DNA of 10,768 bases from JAAYYM01 sp964483545. GTDB taxonomy: Bacteria > Bacillota > Clostridia > Lachnospirales > Lachnospiraceae. Shown piece after piece: positions 1-6,863 of the stretch; positions within the stretch are counted from its first letter, which is position 1; each line of letters begins with the position of its first letter. The notes beneath the pieces were generated by a model. That model was given only the letters and a program-made list of their open reading frames with translations, did not search any database and had not been told where the DNA came from. Where the stretch lies: the NCBI GenBank assembly GCA_964483545.1, contig CAZACC010000077.1, positions 1-10,768 of the forward strand. Reading direction: 5' to 3'. The position numbers and the translations under genes were made by a program.

Positions 1-911
1 TTGCAGTCTTTATACTTGAAATCCATTTCTTTTCCGCCTACCATTGCAGGCAGATCAGCCAAGTCATTTGGAACCGTCCAGTCCAGTGTAATATTGGAAA
101 ACGGTGCCTGTGTACCCCAGCGGCTTGGTGTATTCACGCCGTATATAAATGCCTCAATGCATTTTTTAACATCTTTATAGGAAAGATTGTCTACTTTCAC
201 AAAAGGAGCTAAATAAGTATCAAACGATGAAAATGCCTGTGCGCCTGCCCATTCATTCTGCATAATACCAAGGAAATTAACCATCTGATTGCATAATACA
301 GAAAGATGCGCTGCAGGTGCTGATGTAATCTTGCCTCTGATTCCACCAAGGCCTTCCATAATCAGCTGTTTCAGAGACCAACCAGCACAATAGCCTGTCA
401 GCATAGATAAATCGTGGATATGAATATCTGCATTGCGGTGAGCCTCTCCAATTTCCTGATCATAAATCTCAGATAACCAGTAATTAGCTGTCACTGCGCC
501 GGAATTACTTAAAATCAGACCGCCGACCGAATAGGTCACGGTAGAATTTTCCTTCACACGCCAGTCTTCTATCTTTACATAACTATTGACTACATCTTTG
601 TAATCCAAGATGGTAGACTTCATATTACGAATCTTTTCTCTCTGCTTGCGGTACAAAATATAGGCCTTTGCTACATCTGTGTAACCTGCCTGCTCTAGTA
701 CGGTCTCCACACTATCCTGAATGTCCTCAACATGAATCTGATCATTTTTCATCTTATCCTGAAAATCAGATGTTACTCTCAGTGCCAACAAATCAATCAT
801 ATCATTGTTGTAGTGCTTCTCGCATGCAACAAACGCTTTCATAATGGCATCGTTAATCTTTACTAAATTGAAGTCTGTAACTTCCCCGTCTCTTTTGATT
901 ACAATAAACAT
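1..911 (-). CDS. nrdD: Anaerobic (class III) ribonucleoside-triphosphate reductase, N-terminal part, cut by window edge
   Basis: This is the first 303 residues of NrdD, the oxygen-sensitive glycyl-radical enzyme that reduces ribonucleoside triphosphates to deoxyribonucleotides in the cytosol, using formate. The start is ATG at 911, with a GGGAG-type ribosome site upstream. Residues 1 to about 95 form an ATP-cone, the allosteric nucleotide-sensing domain, beginning MFIVIKRDGEVTDFNL. The reductase barrel follows, with the family hallmarks NADIHIHDLSMLTGYCAGW and, further on, GVNTPSRWGTQAPFSNITLDW-like sequence. The reading frame is open to base 1, so the glycyl-radical loop and zinc site lie outside the window; so would the activase gene nrdG, if it follows as usual. 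It has its own promoter and NrdR-like boxes, so it is probably controlled apart from hflX upstream. Identity is near certain; full length (usually about 700 residues) cannot be checked here. Confidence 0.96.
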   Translation of the reverse strand, partial: MFIVIKRDGEVTDFNLVKINDAIMKAFVACEKHYNNDMIDLLALRVTSDFQDKMKNDQIHVEDIQDSVETVLEQAGYTDVAKAYILYRKQREKIRNMKSTILDYKDVVNSYVKIEDWRVKENSTVTYSVGGLILSNSGAVTANYWLSEIYDQEIGEAHRNADIHIHDLSMLTGYCAGWSLKQLIMEGLGGIRGKITSAPAAHLSVLCNQMVNFLGIMQNEWAGAQAFSSFDTYLAPFVKVDNLSYKDVKKCIEAFIYGVNTPSRWGTQAPFSNITLDWTVPNDLADLPAMVGGKEMDFKYKDC

Positions 912-987
912 CCCTATACTCCCTTCCCTCGTCAGTTCAAAAATCCATTATTTTGTTTACATAAATCTTGAAGAACCAACTAGGAAA

Positions 988-1016
988 ATTATATCATTGG
1001 CTTTTCAAAAAGTCAA
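988..1016 (-). promoter_or_regulatory. nrdD promoter (sigma-A type, extended -10)
   Basis: On the minus strand, TTGACT (1016-1011) is followed after exactly 17 bp by TATAAT (993-988). A TG sits one base upstream of the -10 box (TGATATAAT), giving an extended -10. The start site would fall near 981, leaving an untranslated leader of about 70 bases before the nrdD ATG at 911. I see no riboswitch-like structure in that leader. The NrdR-like box pair lies just upstream of the -35. Confidence 0.82.
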
Positions 1017-1020
1017 CAGC

Positions 1021-1074
1021 AAAACACTAGATATTATGTCAACTTTTTAATCGAGACACAATATCTAGTGTTTT
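1021..1074 (-). terminator. Possible weak hairpin terminator after hflX, overlapping the NrdR boxes
   Basis: The two 20-base arms 1021-1040 and 1055-1074 are reverse complements at 19 of 20 positions, with a 14-base loop. In minus-strand RNA, the direction of the hflX transcript, the one mismatch becomes a G-U wobble, so all 20 pairs can form. The 3' arm ends in UUUU and the 5' arm begins AAAA, as in many bidirectional terminators. Against this, the stem is AT-rich and no U run continues past it. No better terminator is seen between hflX and nrdD. Confidence 0.35.
1024..1071. promoter_or_regulatory. Tandem NrdR-box-like palindromes upstream of nrdD
   Basis: Two 16-bp imperfect palindromes, ACACTAGATATTATGT (1024-1039) and ACACAATATCTAGTGT (1056-1071), begin exactly 32 bp apart, about three helical turns. 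Both resemble the known NrdR operator (roughly ACACwATATATwGTGT). NrdR is the ATP/dATP-sensing repressor of ribonucleotide reductase genes and binds paired boxes about 31-32 bp apart on one face of the helix. Motif, spacing and position 8 bp upstream of the nrdD -35 all agree. The nrdR gene is not in the window, so the regulator is inferred. Confidence 0.8.
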
Positions 1075-1126
1075 AGGTACTTTTGCACAAGAAGCCGATT
1101 TTGTGCGTATTTATGGGGTTTTTGCA

Positions 1127-2410
1127 TTACTCGGACATTTTTTTATACCATTCCTTTGGCACAAAAGCTTTAACAAATATCCCCTTTTCTTCGTAACGTT
1201 CCTGTACCAACTGCCCATACTTTCGGATGATTTGGAGTTTTCCTGCATCTTCATACGGAATTACTCTTTCTATGAATATATTATTTTCTTTAAGCAATTT
1301 GACCAACAGCTCTCTGAGTGTCTCCAGTCCGCCTCCATCTTTTGCTGATATTTGTAGGGTTTCTCTTGCTTTTAAGTCTTTTAATACCATGCGTTCTTTT
1401 ATCAAGTCCTGTTTATTGAATAATGTAATGATTGGTTTTCCGGATATTCCTAATTCCTCGAGTGTTCTGTACACTGTATACATTTGCTGATCTGCCTGCG
1501 TATTTGCCGCATCTACAACATGAATAATCATGTCTGCATATTTAGCTTCCTCCAGTGTACTTCGGAATGCTTCAATTAGATGGTGTGGAAGTTTTCGGAT
1601 AAATCCGACCGTATCGGTCAATAAAATCTGCTGCTTATTTGGCAGCTCCAATATACGTGTTGTCGGATCCAAAGTCGCAAACAGTTTGTCCTCAGACAAC
1701 ACCTCTGACCCCGTCAGACGATTCAGCAAAGTGGATTTGCCTGCATTGGTGTAACCTACCACCGCCACCACTGGTATCTGATTGCGTTCACGCTGTTGCC
1801 TAGTCACCGTCCTGTGCTTCTTAACAGTCTCCAGTTCTCGGTTCAGTACAGCAATTCTGTGCTTGATCGTACGTCGGTCAACCTCCAGCTTTTTCTCTCC
1901 AGGTCCTCTCGTTCCGATACCGCCGCCCAGCCTGGACATGGAGCGTCCATATCCTGTCAGTCTTGCCTGTGCATAACTGAGCTGTGCCAGCTCCACCTGG
2001 ATCTTACCCTCTGCCGTCTGTGCTCTCCCAGCAAAAATGTCCAATATAATCAATGTCCTGTCCATGACCTTGACATCCAGTTGATCTGTCAGATTTCTCA
2101 GCTGCACAGGAGATAATTCATCATCACATACAATGCCTGTTGCATCTGTTTCCCAAATCAGTTCTTTTAATTCCTGCAGCTTCCCTTTTCCAAAATAAGT
2201 AACTGCATGAATTGCTTCACGGTTCTGGATACACTGCCCTACCGTCTCTGCGCCTGCTGTTTTAACCAGTTCTCCCAGCTCTGACAAGCTCGCCAGCGTA
2301 TCATCTGCATCCGAAATCGATACTCCTGCTAGAATGACTCTCTCTGCTTGTTCCTGTGTCATATTATCTTGTCTGCAAAAACTCATATTCTCTGACCGCT
2401 TTCTGATCAT
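1127..2410 (-). CDS. hflX: HflX, ribosome-associated GTPase
   Basis: HflX is a cytosolic GTPase that binds the 50S subunit, splits stalled 70S ribosomes under stress and can help hibernating ribosomes recover. The 427-residue length is normal. The N-terminal HflX domain carries the hallmark GGIGTRGPGEKKLEVDRR at 163-180. The GTPase domain has G1 GYTNAGKST (219-227), a switch-I region around FATLDPTTR, G3 DTVGF (266-270), G4 NKQD (332-335) and G5 SAKDG (355-359); all nucleotide-binding motifs are intact. I chose the ATG at 2410 because AAGGTG lies 7 bases upstream, inside the preceding TPR gene, giving a 47-base overlap. ATGs at 2386 and 2362 have weaker ribosome sites, though the one at 2362 would start just after the TPR stop codon. 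It is the last gene of the long minus-strand unit. Confidence 0.95.
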   Translation of the reverse strand: MIRKRSENMSFCRQDNMTQEQAERVILAGVSISDADDTLASLSELGELVKTAGAETVGQCIQNREAIHAVTYFGKGKLQELKELIWETDATGIVCDDELSPVQLRNLTDQLDVKVMDRTLIILDIFAGRAQTAEGKIQVELAQLSYAQARLTGYGRSMSRLGGGIGTRGPGEKKLEVDRRTIKHRIAVLNRELETVKKHRTVTRQQRERNQIPVVAVVGYTNAGKSTLLNRLTGSEVLSEDKLFATLDPTTRILELPNKQQILLTDTVGFIRKLPHHLIEAFRSTLEEAKYADMIIHVVDAANTQADQQMYTVYRTLEELGISGKPIITLFNKQDLIKERMVLKDLKARETLQISAKDGGGLETLRELLVKLLKENNIFIERVIPYEDAGKLQIIRKYGQLVQERYEEKGIFVKAFVPKEWYKKMSE

Positions 2411-3404
2411 CTGGATACACCTTCAGATAGGCTTCCATCAAGACTGTTGCCTTCTTAAAGTCCGTCAAATATTCATATGCTACAATTTCATTATACTTCA
2501 AACTCTGCATGATACTGTTGTTTTCGATTGCTATGCCCTGATCAAATGCCTCCAGAGCACCAGCGTACTCTCCTGCCTTCAGCCTGCAAAGGCCCAGCTG
2601 GTTGATCACCTCTGCAGCATCTACATGTTTGTCAATAAAGTTACTGTATAAGGAAGCTGCATAATTCATATCTCCCAGAGCCTCATAGGTTCTGCCGAGA
2701 AACAGAACCAGCTCCTCTGAATCACTAGCACTGCTAGCCTTTTCAAAGCTATTTCGGGCATCCTCATACTGACCTAAATAATAATAAAACTTGCCCTGCT
2801 GGTAGATACTCATCTTTGTATCTCCCTCCAGTGCTTTACGCAGATAAACCTCTCCCTCGCTCTTAAAATCGGCATCCAGCAAATCCTCATAAATTCGGAT
2901 ATAAAGATCATAATCCTTTGGCGTTAGACTAACCGCATAATCATAATCCTTCACTGCATCATCATGTCTGCCGCTCTCCAAGGCAACAGAGCCCCGAAGA
3001 TAATAGGCCTGTGCATTTTCTTTATCCAATGCGATGATTGCTGAATAGGTGTTGTAGGCACCTTCTGTATCACCATTTTTATACTGAGCCACTGCTAAAT
3101 AATAGGAGATATCGTACTCTATCTCACCAACTATTCCATTTGATTGCGCAAGCGCACGTTCAAACGCCGCAATTGAATCGTCATATCTAGCCATAGCCAG
3201 ATATGCCATCCCCTGCCCCCGATATGCCTGTTTGGCGCTTTCTCCGGCCGCCACTGCTGATTCAAAGCACTGCTCAGCAGTGGAATAATCCAGATTTTCC
3301 AATGCCTTCATGCCTGTATCAATTTTGGTTTCTGGTTTTCCCCCGCATGCAGTCATGACTGAAAGCAGAACAGTCAATCCAAACACCCATTGCTTTTTTT
3401 TCAT
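2364..3404 (-). CDS. TPR-repeat lipoprotein of unknown partner
   Basis: A predicted secreted lipoprotein of 346 residues made almost wholly of tetratricopeptide repeats. It begins MKKKQWVFGLTVLLSVMTAC, a lysine-rich start, a hydrophobic stretch and a lipobox-like MTAC, so Cys20 would be lipid-anchored on the outer face of the membrane. From about residue 27 there are seven or eight helical-pair repeats with the usual A/G/Y/A/F spacing, for example AYRGQGMAYLAMARYDDSI and AYYLRGSVALESGRHDDAV. TPR arrays bind proteins or peptides; no catalytic motif is seen. The start is ATG 3404, with AGGAG 9 bases upstream; the in-frame TTG at 3410 is too close to that site. It starts 18 bases after potD and overlaps hflX, so it is co-transcribed. 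A role as a partner of PotD or in envelope assembly is only an inference. Confidence 0.88.
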   Translation of the reverse strand: MKKKQWVFGLTVLLSVMTACGGKPETKIDTGMKALENLDYSTAEQCFESAVAAGESAKQAYRGQGMAYLAMARYDDSIAAFERALAQSNGIVGEIEYDISYYLAVAQYKNGDTEGAYNTYSAIIALDKENAQAYYLRGSVALESGRHDDAVKDYDYAVSLTPKDYDLYIRIYEDLLDADFKSEGEVYLRKALEGDTKMSIYQQGKFYYYLGQYEDARNSFEKASSASDSEELVLFLGRTYEALGDMNYAASLYSNFIDKHVDAAEVINQLGLCRLKAGEYAGALEAFDQGIAIENNSIMQSLKYNEIVAYEYLTDFKKATVLMEAYLKVYPDDQKAVREYEFLQTR

Positions 3405-3422
3405 CTGCAAACACTCCTGATA

Positions 3423-4463
3423 CTAATTACATCGATTCTGAAATTCCTTCCATATTTCTGCATGCAAATCTTCCGCATCCTGACTGATATTCTGTATAAT
3501 CTCGCCTGATGTCACACTGTCTGGCACGATCACGGATTTCTTCATATCTTCAGAAATATACTCTTCAGCTGCCTTGTTCGTACAGTAATAGCCAATATGT
3601 TCAAAGCACTGTGCAGAAATCTCTGGTTGCAAAATATATTCTAAAAAGGCATGTGCCGCATCGGCATTCGGAGCCTGTGACGGAACAAATCCTGCCATAA
3701 TTCCAAAGCCCAGTCCCTCTGAGGGATAGGCAACAGATAATTCAGGATTGGCTGCCAGTGCGGTATTCACCTGAGAGGTATACATAAACGCAGCACTGAC
3801 TTCACCACTCAGGATATAATCCTGTGTGTTACTATCACTAATCAGTCTGATATTCGGAGCAAGTTCATACAGTTTCTCCCCTGCTGTGCGTATCACATCC
3901 AGATCCTCTGTGTTGAACGATTCTCCCATTGTTTTCAAAGCAATCCCGTCTATCACTCTATAGTTACCTATAATGGCCACATTATTTTCCAGTGCAGGAT
4001 TCCACAGATCCTCATAAGAGGTAATCTCAAAACCCACGGCATCCTTATCATATACAATCAATGGAATACCCGCACCATATGGTACAGTATATTCATTCGT
4101 TTCATCATAAAAGAAGCCCTGATAAAGAGGATTGATATTCCCGAAGTTCGGTATTTTTCCTTTGTCCAGTTTTTGTGCAAGCCCCTCTTGGATTACCAGA
4201 TCGATGATATAATCGTCCGCTATGACAAGATCATAATCACCGCCCTTGGTTTCCTCCAGCTTTGCAAGCATATCCTCATCATAATCAAAATTGGAATAAT
4301 TGATCTTGATCCCTGTTTCTTTCTCAAATCCGGTCAGCACCTCCTGCGGAAACATTCCGTCCCAAGTGTACAGATTCAGTTCTCCACCTTTACTGCTGCC
4401 GCATCCGCCAAGCAATAAAACCGCTACAACAAGTGCCGGTAATACATGCATTAATTTTTTCAT
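3423..4463 (-). CDS. potD: PotD-family substrate-binding lipoprotein of the Pot ABC importer
   Basis: The extracellular solute-binding protein that hands substrate to PotB/PotC, anchored in the membrane by lipid. The signal peptide ends in lipobox LGGC at residue 21. The fold is recognisable as PotD by LNLYTWDGMFPQEVL near residues 30-43, FEKETGIKINYSNFD, the AKLEETKGGDYDLVIADDY stretch, VPYGAGIPLIVYD and a C-terminal FLEYILQPEISAQ. By eye against E. coli PotD, one aromatic (Trp33) is kept, but residues matching Asp168, Glu171, Trp255 and Asp257 seem to be replaced (GNYRVIDG and GFGIMAGF regions), so the ligand may not be putrescine or spermidine. I chose ATG 4463 (8 bases after GGGAG); ATG 4466 is also possible, and ATG 4478 overlaps the ribosome site and has none of its own. 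It follows potC by 28 bases. The family is sure; the substrate is not. Confidence 0.9.
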   Translation of the reverse strand: MKKLMHVLPALVVAVLLLGGCGSSKGGELNLYTWDGMFPQEVLTGFEKETGIKINYSNFDYDEDMLAKLEETKGGDYDLVIADDYIIDLVIQEGLAQKLDKGKIPNFGNINPLYQGFFYDETNEYTVPYGAGIPLIVYDKDAVGFEITSYEDLWNPALENNVAIIGNYRVIDGIALKTMGESFNTEDLDVIRTAGEKLYELAPNIRLISDSNTQDYILSGEVSAAFMYTSQVNTALAANPELSVAYPSEGLGFGIMAGFVPSQAPNADAAHAFLEYILQPEISAQCFEHIGYYCTNKAAEEYISEDMKKSVIVPDSVTSGEIIQNISQDAEDLHAEIWKEFQNRCN

Positions 4464-4491
4464 CATTCTCTCTCCCATTTAGTATTTCTTG

Positions 4492-5265
4492 CTACTTATG
4501 ATTGTTCCGTTTAGATTCTGTCAACCACACAATGATTGCTGTTGTGAATAGCATCAAGGTTGCCAGTGCATTGATTTCTGGTGTAACACCAGTCTTCATC
4601 TTTGTGTATATTTTCACTGGAAGCAGATTCACCTTGGGTCCTGTCACAAAGATGCTGATCACAACATCATCAAATGACATTGCAAATGCCAGCAGTGCTC
4701 CTGAAAGAATCGCAGGTATGATCGACGGTAATATTATATCAAAAAAGGTTCTCATCTGTGAAGCCCCTAAATCACGTGCGGCTTCTTCAAACTCTGGATC
4801 CATCCCGATCAGTCTAGAGCTGACCATAATAAAGATATAGGGAATACAGAAAACCGTATGTGCAATCACAAGTGTAACCATTCCAAACGGAAGTCCCATC
4901 AGTGAGAACAGAGCCAGAAACACCATTCCAAGTATAATTTCAGGAATCATCAGCGGCAGTGTGGACAAATAAGAAATGACCTTGTTAAAACGGCAGGTTG
5001 TTTTCGTCATACCCACAGCTGCAAGTGTACCGATGATAATTGCCAACGCTCCACTCAAGACTGCCAGTATCACACTGTTCATCAGTGCCTCCATCAAATC
5101 TCTCTGACGAAACAGCTCTGCATACCATTTCAGACTGAAACCACCCCATACAGTGGAAATCTTAGATTCATTAAAAGAATAGACAACCGTTACCACTAAG
5201 GGGATATACATCAAAACCAGCATCAATGCCAGGTATACTGCAGGAAATCTTCTTTTGTTTCTCAT
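4492..5265 (-). CDS. potC: Pot-type ABC importer permease PotC
   Basis: One of two membrane-spanning subunits of the importer that takes up the PotD ligand. The 257 residues hold about six hydrophobic helices; the first runs roughly from 8 to 30 after a basic MRNKRR start. The EAA loop that docks on the ATPase is clear at 158-180 (EEAARDLGASQMRTFFDIIL), followed by the PotC-like SFDDVVISIFVTG. The length matches the family (about 255-265). The start codon overlaps the potB stop by 4 bases (ATGA), which indicates translational coupling and roughly equal output. No key feature is missing. Its family, PotC/PotI, also includes phosphonate and opine permeases, so substrate cannot be read from it. 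Confidence 0.94.
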   Translation of the reverse strand: MRNKRRFPAVYLALMLVLMYIPLVVTVVYSFNESKISTVWGGFSLKWYAELFRQRDLMEALMNSVILAVLSGALAIIIGTLAAVGMTKTTCRFNKVISYLSTLPLMIPEIILGMVFLALFSLMGLPFGMVTLVIAHTVFCIPYIFIMVSSRLIGMDPEFEEAARDLGASQMRTFFDIILPSIIPAILSGALLAFAMSFDDVVISIFVTGPKVNLLPVKIYTKMKTGVTPEINALATLMLFTTAIIVWLTESKRNNHK

Positions 5266-6119
5266 ACCAGACCCTCCAGCTTCCCATCGCGAAACAATCT
5301 TTTATAAAGTCTTAACAGGAACGTCGTCAACAACATCAGTACAACAGAAAGTGCTGCGGCAAACGGCAGATTTCTTCCCTTTGTCAGCTGTTCCTGAATC
5401 AGACTGCCCACCAACACAATTTTGTTACCCCCGAGTATGTCAGCAATAAAGAAAAGTCCCATAGACGGGATAAATGTTAAAATAACACCCGAAACCATTC
5501 CTGGCATTGTGAGAGGCATTGTGACTGTCCAAAATGCTCTTATTCCCGTTGCACCCAGATCCTTTGCTGCCTCCACAAGATTCCAGTCCATTTTTTCCAC
5601 GCTGGAAAAGACAGACAGAATCATAAACGGTACCAACGCATAAACCATGCCAACTGTCACTGCTGGGTAGGAATAAAGAAGTTTTAGTGGTGACTCTATG
5701 ATCTGCAGCTTCATCAATATTGTATCCAAGACCCCGTTGCTGCGAAAGATAATAATCCATCCGTAAAGACGCATCAGGGAACTAGTCCAGAACGGAATCA
5801 TTAATAAAAGCATCACACGTTGTTTCCACTTCACTGGAAGCTGAGCCATATAATAACCGAACGGATAGCCCAGCAAAACAATCACTGAGGTCGACAGCAA
5901 GGCCAGTTTCAAGGATTCTTTAAATGTATGTAGATAAAGCGGCTCCAAAATACGCTTATAGTTATCTAGTGTAAAATCTGCTGTTACACCCCATACCTGC
6001 GCTCTGCTCATAAAACTCAGAATCACCATGTATGCAAGCGGCAATACCACGAACAGGATTGTAAACGCATAAATTGGAACCAGTGTCAGATAGATCCATT
6101 TCCTTTTCTTTTTTTTCAT
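5262..6119 (-). CDS. potB: Pot-type ABC importer permease PotB
   Basis: The partner permease of PotC; together they form the membrane channel of the importer. The 285-residue length is normal for PotB/PotH. A strongly basic start (MKKKKRK) precedes the first helix at about 9-35, and about six helices are expected. The EAA docking loop is at 182-204 (VEAAKDLGATGIRAFWTV then MPLTMPG), followed by FIPSMGLFFIADILGG, a stretch typical of PotB. The ATG overlaps the potA stop by 4 bases (ATGA), and its own stop overlaps the potC start in the same way, so potA, potB and potC are translationally coupled. Confidence 0.94.
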   Translation of the reverse strand: MKKKKRKWIYLTLVPIYAFTILFVVLPLAYMVILSFMSRAQVWGVTADFTLDNYKRILEPLYLHTFKESLKLALLSTSVIVLLGYPFGYYMAQLPVKWKQRVMLLLMIPFWTSSLMRLYGWIIIFRSNGVLDTILMKLQIIESPLKLLYSYPAVTVGMVYALVPFMILSVFSSVEKMDWNLVEAAKDLGATGIRAFWTVTMPLTMPGMVSGVILTFIPSMGLFFIADILGGNKIVLVGSLIQEQLTKGRNLPFAAALSVVLMLLTTFLLRLYKRLFRDGKLEGLV

Positions 6120-6850
6120 CGCTCTATTTTCTTGCCCTTTTCTATAAACTGCTGAACAAACGGAGTCGCTGGGTGCTGGTAGATTTCTTCTGGTATACCC
6201 ATTTGTTCGATATTTCCTTCATGCATGACTATGATCCTGTCGGACAGATATTCTGCCTCCTCCTGATCGTGTGTGATATAGATAAACGTCATACCCAGTT
6301 TCTGCTGCAGACGCTTCAGCTCCACCTGCATCTGCCTGCGTAGCTGCAAATCCAAGGCTCCAAGCGGCTCATCCAGTAACAGGATTTTGGGATTATTGAT
6401 TGCAGCTCTAGCAATCGCTACGCGCTGCTTCTGACCACCAGACAGTTCGTCTGGACGTCTCTTTCCGTATCCCTCTAGTTGTACCAGCTCCAACACCTCT
6501 TCTACCCGTTTCTTGATATCTGGCTTTGGTACTCCCTTGATTTTCAGCCCATAGGCTACATTTGTTTCTACGTTCATATGTGGAAACAATGCATAGTTCT
6601 GAAAGACAGTATTCACACTGCGCTCATTTGGTTCGCGCATCGTGACATCCTCTCCCTCGAGAAATACCTGACCATCATCCGCCTCGGTCAATCCTGCAAT
6701 GATTCTAATTGTTGTCGTTTTACCGCAGCCTGACGGACCCAAAATCGTAATAAATTCTCCTGCCTCAGCATGAAAGCTGATTCCCTTCAGTATCTGTTCT
6801 CCGTCAAAGCTTTTCTTTAGATCCTTGACCTCTAAAATATAATGACCCAT
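6116..6850 (-). CDS. potA: Pot-type ABC importer ATPase PotA, short form without C-terminal domain
   Basis: The cytosolic ATPase that drives the PotB/PotC channel. From the ATG at 6850 the protein has 244 residues. Walker A GPSGCGKTT is at 38-46, the Q-loop in FQNYALFPH (Gln84), signature LSGGQ at 136-140, Walker B ILLLDEP at 156-162 and the switch histidine in ITHDQEEA (His194); all are intact. Usual PotA proteins have about 350-380 residues, with a C-terminal TOBE/OB regulatory domain. Here the frame stops at FIEKGKKIER, directly coupled to potB by a 4-base overlap, so this is a stable short form rather than a fresh truncation. The start is uncertain: GTG at 6859 is in frame, but ATG 6850 is better placed after AGGTGG. 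It begins 13 bases after the MFS gene. Confidence 0.93.
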   Translation of the reverse strand: MGHYILEVKDLKKSFDGEQILKGISFHAEAGEFITILGPSGCGKTTTIRIIAGLTEADDGQVFLEGEDVTMREPNERSVNTVFQNYALFPHMNVETNVAYGLKIKGVPKPDIKKRVEEVLELVQLEGYGKRRPDELSGGQKQRVAIARAAINNPKILLLDEPLGALDLQLRRQMQVELKRLQQKLGMTFIYITHDQEEAEYLSDRIIVMHEGNIEQMGIPEEIYQHPATPFVQQFIEKGKKIER

Positions 6851-6863
6851 ACTCTCCACCTGT

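Noticed and set aside
844..1050. 68-residue plus-strand open frame across the nrdD start and promoter
   Set aside because: It overlaps the nrdD coding start and control region on the opposite strand and has no ribosome site or family resemblance.
1085..1106. Short inverted repeat GCACAA/TTGTGC with a 10-base loop after hflX, considered as a terminator
   Set aside because: In the hflX direction it is followed by AAAAG, not a U run, and the stem is only 6 bp.
1127..2116. Several plus-strand open frames of 60 to 106 residues opposite hflX
   Set aside because: They are antisense to a well-conserved gene, have low-complexity composition and no ribosome sites worth noting.
5440..5760. 106-residue open frame on the same strand as potB
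   Set aside because: It lies wholly inside potB in another frame, has no recognisable domain and potB is intact, so it is a shadow.
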